Shown here: piece after piece, positions 1 through 7,860 of the stretch
How positions within the stretch are numbered: position 1 is the stretch's first letter
How the letters are laid out: each line of letters opens with the position of its first letter
Assembly (NCBI GenBank): GCA_038255145.1
Contig: JBBSLP010000105.1
Coordinates: forward strand, 1 to 10,653
DNA length: 10,653 nucleotides
Reading direction: 5' to 3'
Origin: WHTX01 sp038255145
Lineage (GTDB): Bacteria > Actinomycetota > Acidimicrobiia > Acidimicrobiales > CAIXPF01
Notes under the pieces: generated by a model
Databases searched by the model: none
Told to the model about the DNA's origin: nothing
Seen by the model: only the letters and a program-made list of their open reading frames with translations
Program-made: the position numbers and the translations under genes

Positions 1-1
1 C

Positions 2-538
2 GACGCCGTGCGCGACCTGCACGAGCTCGGGGTTCGCGTCGTGATGATCACCGGAGACGCCAAGCCCGTCGCCGACGCCGTCGCCGCCCGCATCGGCGTC
101 GACGAGGTCTTCGCCGAGGTCCTCCCCCAGGACAAGGACAGGGTCGTGCAACGCCTCCAGGCCCAAGGACGCAAGGTGGCCATGGTCGGCGACGGGGTCA
201 ACGACGCCCCCGCTCTCGCCCGCGCCGATGTCGGCATCGCCATCGGGGCGGGCACCGACGTCGCCATCGAATCCGCCGGCGTCGTCCTCGCCTCCAGCGA
301 CCCCCGAGCCGTGATCGGCGTGATCCGCCTGTCGCGGGCCAGCTACCGCAAGATGATCCAGAACCTCGCATGGGGCGCCGGGTACAACGTGTTGGCCATC
401 CCGCTCGCTGCGGGCGTGCTCGCTCGCTGGGGGATCGTGCTCGCCCCCTGGGCCGCAGCCGTCCTGATGAGCGTGAGTACGATCATCGTGGCGCTCAACG
501 CTCAGTTGCTCCGTCGGGTCGACGTCCGCCCCACCTGA
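2..538 (+). CDS. Heavy-metal P1B-type ATPase, C-terminal part (CopB-like, 5' end outside window)
   Basis: This is the end of a membrane pump that uses ATP to move a transition metal across the cytoplasmic membrane. The reading frame is open at the left edge, so the metal-binding domains, the phosphorylated DKTG site and the first six helices lie upstream. Counting from the GTG codon at 8, the P-domain shows TGDA (15-18) and GDGVNDAP (61-68), the Mg/ATP hinge residues. Two final helices follow at about 118-137 and 144-168. They carry N-x5-GYN-x4-P (NLAWGAGYNVLAIP) and MSVSTIIVALNA, which fit the signatures described for subgroup P1B-3 (CopB type, Cu or Ag) better than the MxxSS form of CopA. 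Subgroup assignment is from remembered motifs, and the CPx motif that would confirm it is not visible. The tail is short and ends soon after the last helix, as usual. A hairpin lies 37 bases downstream. Confidence 0.93.
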   Translation, partial: DAVRDLHELGVRVVMITGDAKPVADAVAARIGVDEVFAEVLPQDKDRVVQRLQAQGRKVAMVGDGVNDAPALARADVGIAIGAGTDVAIESAGVVLASSDPRAVIGVIRLSRASYRKMIQNLAWGAGYNVLAIPLAAGVLARWGIVLAPWAAAVLMSVSTIIVALNAQLLRRVDVRPT

Positions 539-574
539 GCCCCGAGGTGCCACGGCGAGCCGCTCCGCAGGGGA

Positions 575-605
575 TCACCGGGCGCCGCGAGCGCCGCGTC
601 GGTGA
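575..605 (+). terminator. Candidate stem-loop terminator after the ATPase gene
   Basis: TCACCG (575-580) pairs perfectly with CGGTGA (600-605). Directly inside it GGCGC (581-585) pairs with GCGCC (591-595) around the loop CGCGA, leaving a four-base bulge GCGT on the right side. No T tract follows. It lies between the ATPase stop and the start of the next gene on the same strand, as expected for a T-less actinobacterial terminator. In DNA this GC-rich, chance stems are common. Confidence 0.4.
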
Positions 606-616
606 GGCCGTCGCGC

Positions 617-620
617 GAGG
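617..620 (+). promoter_or_regulatory. Ribosome binding site of the aldo/keto reductase
   Basis: GAGG ends nine bases before the ATG at 630. It supports this start over the longer overlapping frame beginning at 602. Confidence 0.5.
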
Positions 621-629
621 CTGGCGGGC

Positions 630-1601
<972 letters not shown>

Positions 1602-1637
1602 CCCCTGGGTCGCCGCACCGACGCACTGCCGGGCCCG

Positions 1638-2531
1638 TCAGCGGATGGTGACGGGTCCGGCCAGGTGGCCCAACTTGTCCGGGTTGACCATGATGCGGAC
1701 GGCCACCACGGCACCGGAGCGGGTCTCGAACACCAGGGCCGAGGTGGGCGATTCGACGGGCCCCAGCACCAGGGCCGGTTCGCCGTTCACCGTCATGATC
1801 CGCACCAGGCGGCCCTCGGGGACCCGGCGGTTCAGGTTGATCAGGAACCGGGCCACCCTGGGCGCGGTGACCACGGGGTTGCGGGCGGCGTGGTGGTTGG
1901 CCCCACCATCGCTGACCAGGACCACATCGGGGTGGAGCAGGCCGACGGCACGTTCGAGGTCACCGGCGGCCACGGCCTGGGCGAGCTGGGCCACCACGGC
2001 GACGTCGGGGCGGCGATCGGGGCGGGCCCGGCGCTCGTCGCGCACCCGGCGCCGGGCTCGGCTGGCCACCTGGCGGCAGGCGGCCTCGGACCGGCCCACC
2101 ACCTCGGCGATGGCCGAATAGGGCTCGCCGAACACGTCGGCCAACAGGAACACCACCCGCTCGGTGGGCTCGAGCCGCTCCAACACGGCCAGGAAGCCCA
2201 GGGTGAGCGACTCGGCCAGCTCGACGGCGGCCTCGGGCCCGTCATCGAGTTGGATGGGCTCGGGCAGCCACGGTCCCACGTAGTCCTCCCGCCGCCGCTG
2301 GCTGGCCTTGAGCCGGTCGAGGGCGGCCCGGCTGGTGACCGTTGTCAGCCACGCCGCCGGCCTCTCGATGGTGGCCCGGTCGGCGTCCAGCCAGCGCAGC
2401 CACACCTCCTGGACCACGTCCTCGGCGTCGGCGAACGTGCCCACCACCCGGTAGGCCAGGCCCAACAGCCGGGGCCGTTCCGCTTCGAAGGGGTCCGTCG
2501 GGCCAGCCACGGACGCTGACGCTAGGCGCAC
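1638..2531 (-). CDS. sigJ: ECF41-type RNA polymerase sigma factor with SnoaL-like C-terminal domain (SigJ-like)
   Basis: Alternative sigma factor of 297 residues. Region 2 spans about 14-80 (LLGLAYRVVGTFADAEDVVQ, then a Trp-rich helix) and region 4 about 112-168 (LERLEPTERVVFLL, then the helix-turn-helix SAIAEVVGRSEAACRQVASRAR). A SnoaL/NTF2-like extension follows from about 175. The group hallmarks are present: WLPEP in the linker (88-92), DGGA (208-211, where DGGG is usual) and NPDKL (283-287). In ECF41 sigmas this extension replaces a separate anti-sigma factor and tunes activity from within the same chain. The start is a GTG with GAGGA seven bases upstream. It follows an oxidoreductase gene by 26 bases in one operon, which matches the known ECF41 context. 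A matching promoter motif lies before that operon. The symbol is by similarity to mycobacterial SigJ and orthology is not proven. Confidence 0.93.
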   Translation of the reverse strand: MRLASASVAGPTDPFEAERPRLLGLAYRVVGTFADAEDVVQEVWLRWLDADRATIERPAAWLTTVTSRAALDRLKASQRRREDYVGPWLPEPIQLDDGPEAAVELAESLTLGFLAVLERLEPTERVVFLLADVFGEPYSAIAEVVGRSEAACRQVASRARRRVRDERRARPDRRPDVAVVAQLAQAVAAGDLERAVGLLHPDVVLVSDGGANHHAARNPVVTAPRVARFLINLNRRVPEGRLVRIMTVNGEPALVLGPVESPTSALVFETRSGAVVAVRIMVNPDKLGHLAGPVTIR

Positions 2532-2538
2532 GATGTCG

Positions 2539-2543
2539 TCCTC
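2539..2543 (-). promoter_or_regulatory. Ribosome binding site of the sigma factor
   Basis: On the minus strand GAGGA stands seven bases before the GTG start whose first base is 2531. It decides the choice of this GTG and shows the sigma factor is translated independently of the upstream gene. Confidence 0.55.
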
Positions 2544-2557
2544 GATCCTGCTGCCGT

Positions 2558-3853
2558 TCAGCCCGCGACCACAGCCCGGGTGGCGTGGTCGACCGCGGCC
2601 CGGCCCGCCGCCGCCCCGCTGGCCAGGCTGGCGTCGGCCAGGTTGCCGTCGGGGCCGACCCAGTCACCGGCCAGGAACACCCCGGGCATGCCCGTGGCCG
2701 TGATGGCGGGCCGGCCTCCCATGCCCCCGCGGGTCGGTGTGGCCACGGCGCTGCACGTGACCATGTGGGCCAGGAAGCGCTGGGTGGCGATGTCGCCTGC
2801 GCCGATGCCGGCCCGGGCGGCCAGGGCCTCGAGGGCCGGGCGGTCCTGTGCGGCCGATCGAGCGCCGTAGCGCATGAGCTGGACCACGGCGCCACCTTCG
2901 GGGGCCAGGTCGGCCGGGGGGCAGTGGGTGGAGAGGTAGAGCTGGTCGTCGGCGTCGAGCATGAACCGCCGCTCCGGTGGGGTGCGCAGACCCAGGTCGA
3001 GGCACGCCGCGGTGGCCTGCGGGCCCAGCTCACCCCAGCCCGGGTCGGTGGCCAGCAGGGTGCGGCAGGCGGCCGGGTTGCCGGCGGCCACGACGACGGC
3101 CCCGGCGCGGAGGGCACCGCCATCGACCTCGATGAGCAGGTCGTCGCCGTCGTGGCTGATGGCGGTGGCCTTGGCCGTGCGCACGGTGGTGCGGGCCGAC
3201 AGGGCGTTGGTGAGCTGCTGCCAGCCGCCGTCGAGGTAGAGGACCTTGCCCAGGCGCAGCTGGGTGACGGGAACGTCTGCGCTCATGGCGTCGAAGTCAT
3301 GGCCGTAGGTCGTCAGCCGGACCAGGGCCTCGACCACGGCCAAGGCGTCGTCCCGCAGGCCGTGCTCGGCGATCCACCACGCCGTCGACCGGTGGGCCAG
3401 CTCGTCGAGGTCCCACGTGCCCAGCCGGGCCATCATCGCCGCGAACTGGGCCCGGGAGCGGACCGACATCCAGCCTGCGCCTACCAGGCGGGCCGCCCCG
3501 GTGGCGAAGGTGCGGGCCTGGCCGTCGACGACGATCCGGGCGTCACCGGTGGCCGGCGGACCACCGGTGGGTTCGTTGCCGAAGCCGTTGAGCACGGCCA
3601 TGCCCGGCCCGCCCAGGTAGAGGGCGTGGGCGCCCTGGTTGAAGCGGTAGCCGTCCCGCACCGTGGTCGCGGCCCGGCCCCCCTCGGGCCCGTGGCCGAG
3701 GACGAGGACCCGGCGGCCCTGGGCCGATGCCGCTGCCCCGGCAGCCAGGCCGGCCAGGCCCCCGCCGACCACGACGACGTCGTAGTGGGCGCCGTCGAGG
3801 TCGGCTGCGTCGAGAGGTGCCGGCGTCATGTGCGTGCCGTGGGTGTCGCTCAT
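2558..3853 (-). CDS. FAD-dependent oxidoreductase (phytoene desaturase / amine oxidase-like)
   Basis: Predicted soluble flavoprotein of 431 residues. The N-terminal Rossmann fold has YDVVVVGGGLAGLAAG (about 24-39), followed by the GGRA element (58-61) typical of NAD_binding_8/amine-oxidase proteins. The C-terminal FAD-contacting motif is GVFLAGDWVGPDGNL (391-405) followed by a small-residue helix. At the end of the second beta strand, where an acidic residue normally holds the FAD ribose, the sequence is VLVLGHG, so a Gly replaces the usual Glu. The frame stays open to a TTG at 3946, but I chose the ATG at 3853: an ECF41-type promoter ends six bases before it, implying a leaderless or nearly leaderless mRNA. 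A second ATG at 3829 is possible. It is first in an operon with the ECF41 sigma factor, and ECF41 loci often contain an oxidoreductase. The substrate is unknown. Confidence 0.88.
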   Translation of the reverse strand: MSDTHGTHMTPAPLDAADLDGAHYDVVVVGGGLAGLAAGAAASAQGRRVLVLGHGPEGGRAATTVRDGYRFNQGAHALYLGGPGMAVLNGFGNEPTGGPPATGDARIVVDGQARTFATGAARLVGAGWMSVRSRAQFAAMMARLGTWDLDELAHRSTAWWIAEHGLRDDALAVVEALVRLTTYGHDFDAMSADVPVTQLRLGKVLYLDGGWQQLTNALSARTTVRTAKATAISHDGDDLLIEVDGGALRAGAVVVAAGNPAACRTLLATDPGWGELGPQATAACLDLGLRTPPERRFMLDADDQLYLSTHCPPADLAPEGGAVVQLMRYGARSAAQDRPALEALAARAGIGAGDIATQRFLAHMVTCSAVATPTRGGMGGRPAITATGMPGVFLAGDWVGPDGNLADASLASGAAAGRAAVDHATRAVVAG

Positions 3854-3859
3854 GCCTGG

Positions 3860-3888
3860 TCGACGACGCCCGACCCCCCGTTGTGACA
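3860..3888 (-). promoter_or_regulatory. ECF41/SigJ-type promoter of the oxidoreductase-sigma operon
   Basis: On the minus strand TGTCACA (3888-3882) is followed by a 16-base spacer and CGTCGA (3865-3860). This matches the motif I recall for ECF41 sigma factors (TGTCACA, about 16 bases, CGTC) and the mycobacterial SigJ target (GTCACA-N16-CGTCCT). Only six bases separate the -10 element from the ATG at 3853, so transcription probably begins at or next to the start codon. The sigma factor encoded second in this operon is the obvious candidate to read it. Confidence 0.7.
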
Positions 3889-3980
3889 GGCCGAGCACAG
3901 GTTTGAGGGGAGACTGTCCGAGCGGACGGGTCGGCCCGTGCGACAACCACTGGCTGGACGGGCGGCGGTGCCAGATTTTC

Positions 3981-3994
3981 CGAACACGGGTTCG
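3981..3994 (+). promoter_or_regulatory. LexA (SOS) box before the DUF222/HNH gene
   Basis: CGAAC (3981-3985), four bases ACGG, then GTTCG (3990-3994): a perfect 5-bp inverted repeat with the N4 spacing of the actinobacterial SOS box (CGAAC-N4-GTTCG). The outermost T and A of the full mycobacterial consensus are both C here. It overlaps the expected -35 region of the promoter at 4015-4020, so bound LexA should block transcription until DNA damage. Mycobacterial 13E12 repeat proteins, which are related DUF222/HNH genes, are reported to carry such boxes. Confidence 0.7.
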
Positions 3995-4014
3995 CCCATT
4001 CCTCGTATCGGTGC

Positions 4015-4020
4015 TAGGGT
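4015..4020 (+). promoter_or_regulatory. -10 element for a leaderless DUF222/HNH transcript
   Basis: TAGGGT fits the actinobacterial TAnnnT -10 pattern and ends six bases before the ATG at 4027, the spacing expected when transcription starts at the A of the start codon. No convincing -35 hexamer is seen (TTCGCC at 3991-3996 is the nearest). No ribosome binding site precedes the ATG, which agrees with a leaderless mRNA. Confidence 0.55.
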
Positions 4021-4026
4021 GTGGCC

Positions 4027-5439
4027 ATGGCGGAAGGCGGTGGCGGTCTCGACATTGATGCGTTCATCGACGCGCTGTGCGTGATCGATGCGGCGGCGCT
4101 GGACCGCTCGCGCCTGGGTGAGCTGGCGTTGGAGGCCACCCGTCTGAGCAATGCCGTCCTTGCCTACGCGTCCATGGTCCACGATGCGTTCGACCGGGAG
4201 GGTGACTGGTCCGAGGCCACGTCCTCGGCCCGCTGGGTGGCCAACCGCACCGGGAGCGACCCTCGGGTCATAGCCGGACGCGTCCGGGATGGCGCCACCC
4301 TCCGCCTGCTGCCCCGAGCCGCCACCTTGGCCCGGACCGGGCACCTGTCGAGCGATCACGTGCGTTCGCTGACCGGGTGCGTCGCCGCCCACCCCGACGC
4401 CGCGGTCCGGGACGAGGACGTGCTGGTCACGCGAGCGCTGGCGGCGCCCGCGTCCGTGTTCCGCACCATTGTCCGACGATGGATCGATGAGACCGACGCC
4501 GATGCTGACCAGGTTGAACCTCGTCCCAAGCCGGTGTCCGAGCTGTCGCTCACCGACACCGCCGACGGTGGCCGCCGGCCTGGCGGCTACTTCACCGCCG
4601 AGGATGCCGCGCTGCTCGACGCGGCCCTGGATGCCGGGGTTGACCGGCTGCTGCGGGCCGCCCACGACGGCGACCCAGCCGTGGCCGGCAAGCCGGTGTC
4701 GGCGCTGCGGGCCCAGGCCCTGCTCGACCTGATCGCCCAATCGATGCGGCGCGAGCCGTCGGATCGCTCCGTCCCCGATCGCTACCGGGTGCCCGTCATC
4801 GTGCCAGCTGAGGCCCACTGCTCGCCTCCTGACGGTGCCCAGCCCACAGAACCGCCGGTGGCCTGGTGTGACTCGACCATGTTCCGCGCTGTGATCGATG
4901 CCAAAGGCACGGTACTCGACATCGGCCGCGACACCCCGAGATGGTCAACGCCGATTCGTCGTGCCATCACGTTGCGGGATGGTCATTGCGTGTTCCCCGG
5001 TTGTGACCGACCACCGTCGTGGTGTGATGTGCACCATTGCCAGCCATGGGAGCACGGTGGTCACACCAAGGTGGACAACGGCGCCTTGTTGTGCCGGAGC
5101 CACCACACCTTCCTCCACGCCAACCGCTGGACGATCACCTTCCACGAACGCAAACCCCAGGTGCGCCGACCCGACGGCAGCCTCTTCACCATCGCCCGAT
5201 TGCAAACCGACGCGCTCGGGCTCACTCACGACTCTCCCGTGGCGGCGAGTCCAGCGGCGGACCCACCTGGCACACCCGATGGCCTGGCCCGAGACGACCG
5301 CTCGGCCGGCTTCAGTCGGGAGCAGCGACGCGCGCCAGCGCCTGGAGCAAGCCACGACGCGAGCGACCCGCGACGCCGACGCCGACGCCGACGAGCTCGG
5401 CGCCGAGCATCGGGGACCTCGGCCACAGCTCCGCTCTAA
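4027..5439 (+). CDS. DUF222 domain HNH endonuclease (13E12-repeat family-like)
   Basis: Protein of 470 residues. A helical DUF222 region fills about residues 10-300, and an HNH nuclease module sits at about 305-370: C321-x4-C326 in CVFPGC, then CDVHH with H336-H337, N351 in KVDNGALLC, and C356 and H359-H360 in CRSHH. The Cys/His sets are expected to hold a structural zinc, while H337, N351 and H360 form the metal-dependent active site. All are intact, so the nuclease looks functional. The family is multicopy and common in actinobacteria, and its true substrate is not established. The ATG at 4027 is preferred to a GTG six bases earlier because TAGGGT would then give a leaderless mRNA. A LexA box lies upstream. 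The last 100 residues are low complexity, ending in a run of eight Arg encoded by a hexanucleotide repeat. Codon choice looks more relaxed than in neighbouring genes, which may hint at transfer. Confidence 0.92.
   Translation: MAEGGGGLDIDAFIDALCVIDAAALDRSRLGELALEATRLSNAVLAYASMVHDAFDREGDWSEATSSARWVANRTGSDPRVIAGRVRDGATLRLLPRAATLARTGHLSSDHVRSLTGCVAAHPDAAVRDEDVLVTRALAAPASVFRTIVRRWIDETDADADQVEPRPKPVSELSLTDTADGGRRPGGYFTAEDAALLDAALDAGVDRLLRAAHDGDPAVAGKPVSALRAQALLDLIAQSMRREPSDRSVPDRYRVPVIVPAEAHCSPPDGAQPTEPPVAWCDSTMFRAVIDAKGTVLDIGRDTPRWSTPIRRAITLRDGHCVFPGCDRPPSWCDVHHCQPWEHGGHTKVDNGALLCRSHHTFLHANRWTITFHERKPQVRRPDGSLFTIARLQTDALGLTHDSPVAASPAADPPGTPDGLARDDRSAGFSREQRRAPAPGASHDASDPRRRRRRRRARRRASGTSATAPL
5371..5394 (+). 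repeat. Hexanucleotide tandem repeat (CGACGC) in the HNH gene
   Basis: Three exact copies of CGACGC and a fourth ending in A lie in register with the reading frame and encode eight consecutive Arg residues. Because the unit is a multiple of three, copy-number slippage would change the basic tail length without breaking the frame. Confidence 0.85.
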
Positions 5440-5468
5440 GGAACGTGGGAGGGATGGGACAGCGCGGC

Positions 5469-7832
5469 TCAGACGAACAGGCCGTCGCCGATGCCTTCGG
5501 CGACCTGGCCGTCGTCGAGGCCCAAAAGCTCGGCGGCCACCTCGAAGGTGTGCTCCCCCAGGTAGGGGGAATGGCGGTAGTCAATGACCAGTTCGGTGCC
5601 GTCGGCGTCGCGCAGGACGGCCGGGTAGCGGTCGGTCTGCTGGCGCTCCCAGATGGGGCTGTCCATGTCGATGATCAACCCGCAGTGCAGCAGTTGCGGG
5701 TCTTCTTCGACCAGGTGGCGGGCGTTCTGGACCAAGTAGGCGGGCACGCCGACGTCCTGCAGGGCCTCGGCGGCCTCGGCCGCTCCCCGGGTCGAGGCCC
5801 AGGTGGCCAGCGCGGCCTTCACCTCGTCGCGTCGCTTGCGCCGGTCGTCCACCCCGGCCAACGACGCGTCGGCCAGGCCCAGCACCGGGGCCAGGCGGGC
5901 CCAGTCGGCGTCGTCGCGGGCGGTGACGGCCAGCCACTCGCCGTCGGCGGCCCGCACCACCGCGTTGGGCACGGGGTCGGAGTACGCCTCCCGGTTGCCC
6001 GCCGCCGTCGCCTCGTTGCCGTTGGCCATCCAGTCCATCAGCGCGGGGCCCACCAGGTAGCTGCCCACCTCGAGCTGGGACACGTCGATGAACTGGCCCC
6101 GTCCGCTGTGGATGCGGGCCTCGAGCGCGGCGAGCACGGCCAGGGCCCCGGCCAGACCGCTGGTGTGGTCGTTGAACGCCACCCCCGAACCGCAGTCGAG
6201 GTGGCCCTCGGGCCCGGTCAACGCCGTCAGCCCGCACAGGGCGTGCACGGTGGGGGCGAAGGTCACGTAGTCCCGCCACGGTCCGTCCGACCCCGCCCCC
6301 TGCATGGCCACGTAGATCAGCCTCGGGTTCCACGCCCGCAGCTGCTCCCAGCCCACCCCCCAGCGCTCGAGCACCCCGGCGGAGAAGTTCTCGATGACCA
6401 CGTCGGACTGCTCGACGAGCTTGCGCAGGGCGTCGGCGGCATCGGGGTGGCCCATCTCCAGGCAGAACGAACGCTTGGTCCGGTTCCACATGGGGAAGTA
6501 GGGGAAGTCGTTGGCGCTGGTCCCTGCGGCCCTTCCTTCGGTCTGCACCTTGATGACGTCGGCCCCCAGGTCGGCCAGGATGCGGGTGGCGAAGGGTCCG
6601 GCCAGCACGTGGGTGAAGTCGACCACCCGCAACCCCTCCAGTGGCAGGGTCGGGGCGTCACCCGTGACCGGCGCCGGCGAGTCGGCACGGGCTGCCCCCC
6701 AACGCGCCAGCACGGCATCAGCGCTGGTCACGACGGCGGGAGGGGGCAGGGGCGGCCCCACCGGGTCGTCGGCGAAGTGGGCCAGGGGGCCGGGCACGGC
6801 GATCGACGTGTCGGCCACGGGCCGGAACCAGCCCCGGAACCGGTGCTGGGGGCAGTCGACGACCTGGGGCACGGTCAGCACCTCGCCGAAGGGCACGTGC
6901 ATGGCCTGGCCCCGCTCGTAGAGCTCCGTGGCGTCGAACTTCGGGGCGAACTCGTGCAGGGCCCGCATCAGCTTGGGCAGGACCACCAGGCTCTCGCTGG
7001 GCTGGGGCACGTCGGGCACGTCCCCGGCCACGCCGTGGGACTTCATCCAGGCGATGAGGTCGGGCACCCCGCCGGCGCTGGGCGAGACCATGCAGTAGCC
7101 CCGCTTGCACGGCACCACCTCGTAGGCCCGGATCCAGTGCAACGAGGCCTGGCGGTCGGCGATGGGGGCGCCGAGGCCGGCCAGCGCCTGGGGGAAGTAC
7201 CAGAACATCAGCAGGTGCTCGGTGCACGAGGCCACGGCCTGCTGCAGGGAGAGGTCGGCATGGCTCCCCCGGCCCGTGGCCCGCACCCGGACCAGGCCGG
7301 CCAGGGCGGTGATGGCGGCGTAGAAGCCCCCGGCGTTGGCCATCTGGCGGCCCCACAGGTTCACGGGCTCGTCGGGGTAGCCGGTGACCGACAGGATGCC
7401 GCCGGACGCGGCGGCGACGAGGTCGCTGCCCTGCCAGTGGCGGCGGGGGCCATCGGCGCCGAAGGGGGTCAGGGACACGTGGACCAGGCGGGGGTTGGCC
7501 GCGGCCAACGCGACCGGCCCCAGGCCCAGCTCGTCGAGACGGCCGGGGGCCTCGGTGTCGACGAGGATGTCCGCCGCCGCCACCAGGGCGGCGAACCGGG
7601 CCCGGTCGGTCTCGACATCGAGGTCCAGGGGTGTCGACGTAGTGCCGCCGTCGAACCACCAGTCGAGCAGGCCGCCGTGGTCGGCCCCGGCCAGAGCCGG
7701 TCCCGACTCACCCGCCCGCAGGCGGACCACGTCGGCCCCCATCTCGGCCAGCAGCTTGCCGGCGTAGCGGCCCAGGTCGTCGGTCAGGTCGACCACCCGC
7801 ACGCCCGCCAGCGGTCCCACCCCGTTGCCCAT
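5469..7832 (-). CDS. Fused double-domain CaiB/BaiF (family III) CoA-transferase
   Basis: Protein of 787 residues, about twice the roughly 400 of a single CaiB/BaiF domain. Each half starts with the family pattern: LAGVRVVDLTDDLGRYAGKL (8-27) and LEGLRVVDFTHVLAGPFATR (398-417). The linker around 355-396 is Pro/Ala rich. The C-terminal half is canonical, with WNRTKRSFCL (449-458), IENFSAGVLERWGVGW (480-495), and IDVSQLE (582-588). The N-terminal half is divergent: it lacks the NRxKRS stretch and has ADLSLQQ (192-198). By my alignment the residue matching the catalytic Asp of formyl-CoA transferase is E588 in the second half but Q198 in the first. Family members move CoA between carboxylic acids or racemise acyl-CoAs, and the substrate here is unknown. 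The ATG has GGGGAG eight bases upstream. The gene is divergent from a flavoprotein and convergent with the HNH gene. Mycobacteria carry similar fused proteins. Confidence 0.92.
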   Translation of the reverse strand: MGNGVGPLAGVRVVDLTDDLGRYAGKLLAEMGADVVRLRAGESGPALAGADHGGLLDWWFDGGTTSTPLDLDVETDRARFAALVAAADILVDTEAPGRLDELGLGPVALAAANPRLVHVSLTPFGADGPRRHWQGSDLVAAASGGILSVTGYPDEPVNLWGRQMANAGGFYAAITALAGLVRVRATGRGSHADLSLQQAVASCTEHLLMFWYFPQALAGLGAPIADRQASLHWIRAYEVVPCKRGYCMVSPSAGGVPDLIAWMKSHGVAGDVPDVPQPSESLVVLPKLMRALHEFAPKFDATELYERGQAMHVPFGEVLTVPQVVDCPQHRFRGWFRPVADTSIAVPGPLAHFADDPVGPPLPPPAVVTSADAVLARWGAARADSPAPVTGDAPTLPLEGLRVVDFTHVLAGPFATRILADLGADVIKVQTEGRAAGTSANDFPYFPMWNRTKRSFCLEMGHPDAADALRKLVEQSDVVIENFSAGVLERWGVGWEQLRAWNPRLIYVAMQGAGSDGPWRDYVTFAPTVHALCGLTALTGPEGHLDCGSGVAFNDHTSGLAGALAVLAALEARIHSGRGQFIDVSQLEVGSYLVGPALMDWMANGNEATAAGNREAYSDPVPNAVVRAADGEWLAVTARDDADWARLAPVLGLADASLAGVDDRRKRRDEVKAALATWASTRGAAEAAEALQDVGVPAYLVQNARHLVEEDPQLLHCGLIIDMDSPIWERQQTDRYPAVLRDADGTELVIDYRHSPYLGEHTFEVAAELLGLDDGQVAEGIGDGLFV

Positions 7833-7840
7833 GCGCGCTG

Positions 7841-7846
7841 CTCCCC
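7841..7846 (-). promoter_or_regulatory. Ribosome binding site of the CoA-transferase
   Basis: GGGGAG on the minus strand, eight bases before the ATG whose first base is 7832. It supports this start. Confidence 0.55.
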
Positions 7847-7860
7847 GGCTGTTCGCCCAT

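Noticed and set aside
1630..1637. CGGGCCCG palindrome between the convergent reductase and sigma factor genes as a terminator
   Set aside because: Eight bases with no loop or T tract. It cannot form a useful hairpin alone.
2342..3886. A 514-codon plus-strand frame opposite the oxidoreductase and sigma factor
   Set aside because: It crosses two clear minus-strand genes, has shadow composition and no recognisable motif.
3926..3939. ACGGG-TCGG-CCCGT inverted repeat between the two divergent promoters
   Set aside because: Five-base GC-rich arms are expected by chance in this composition, and it has no clear spacing to either promoter.
3854..3946. N-terminal extension of the oxidoreductase to a TTG at 3946
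   Set aside because: The added residues are Pro/Gly/Arg-rich and precede the Rossmann fold by more than 50 residues. They would also cover the ECF41-type promoter, which points to ATG 3853.
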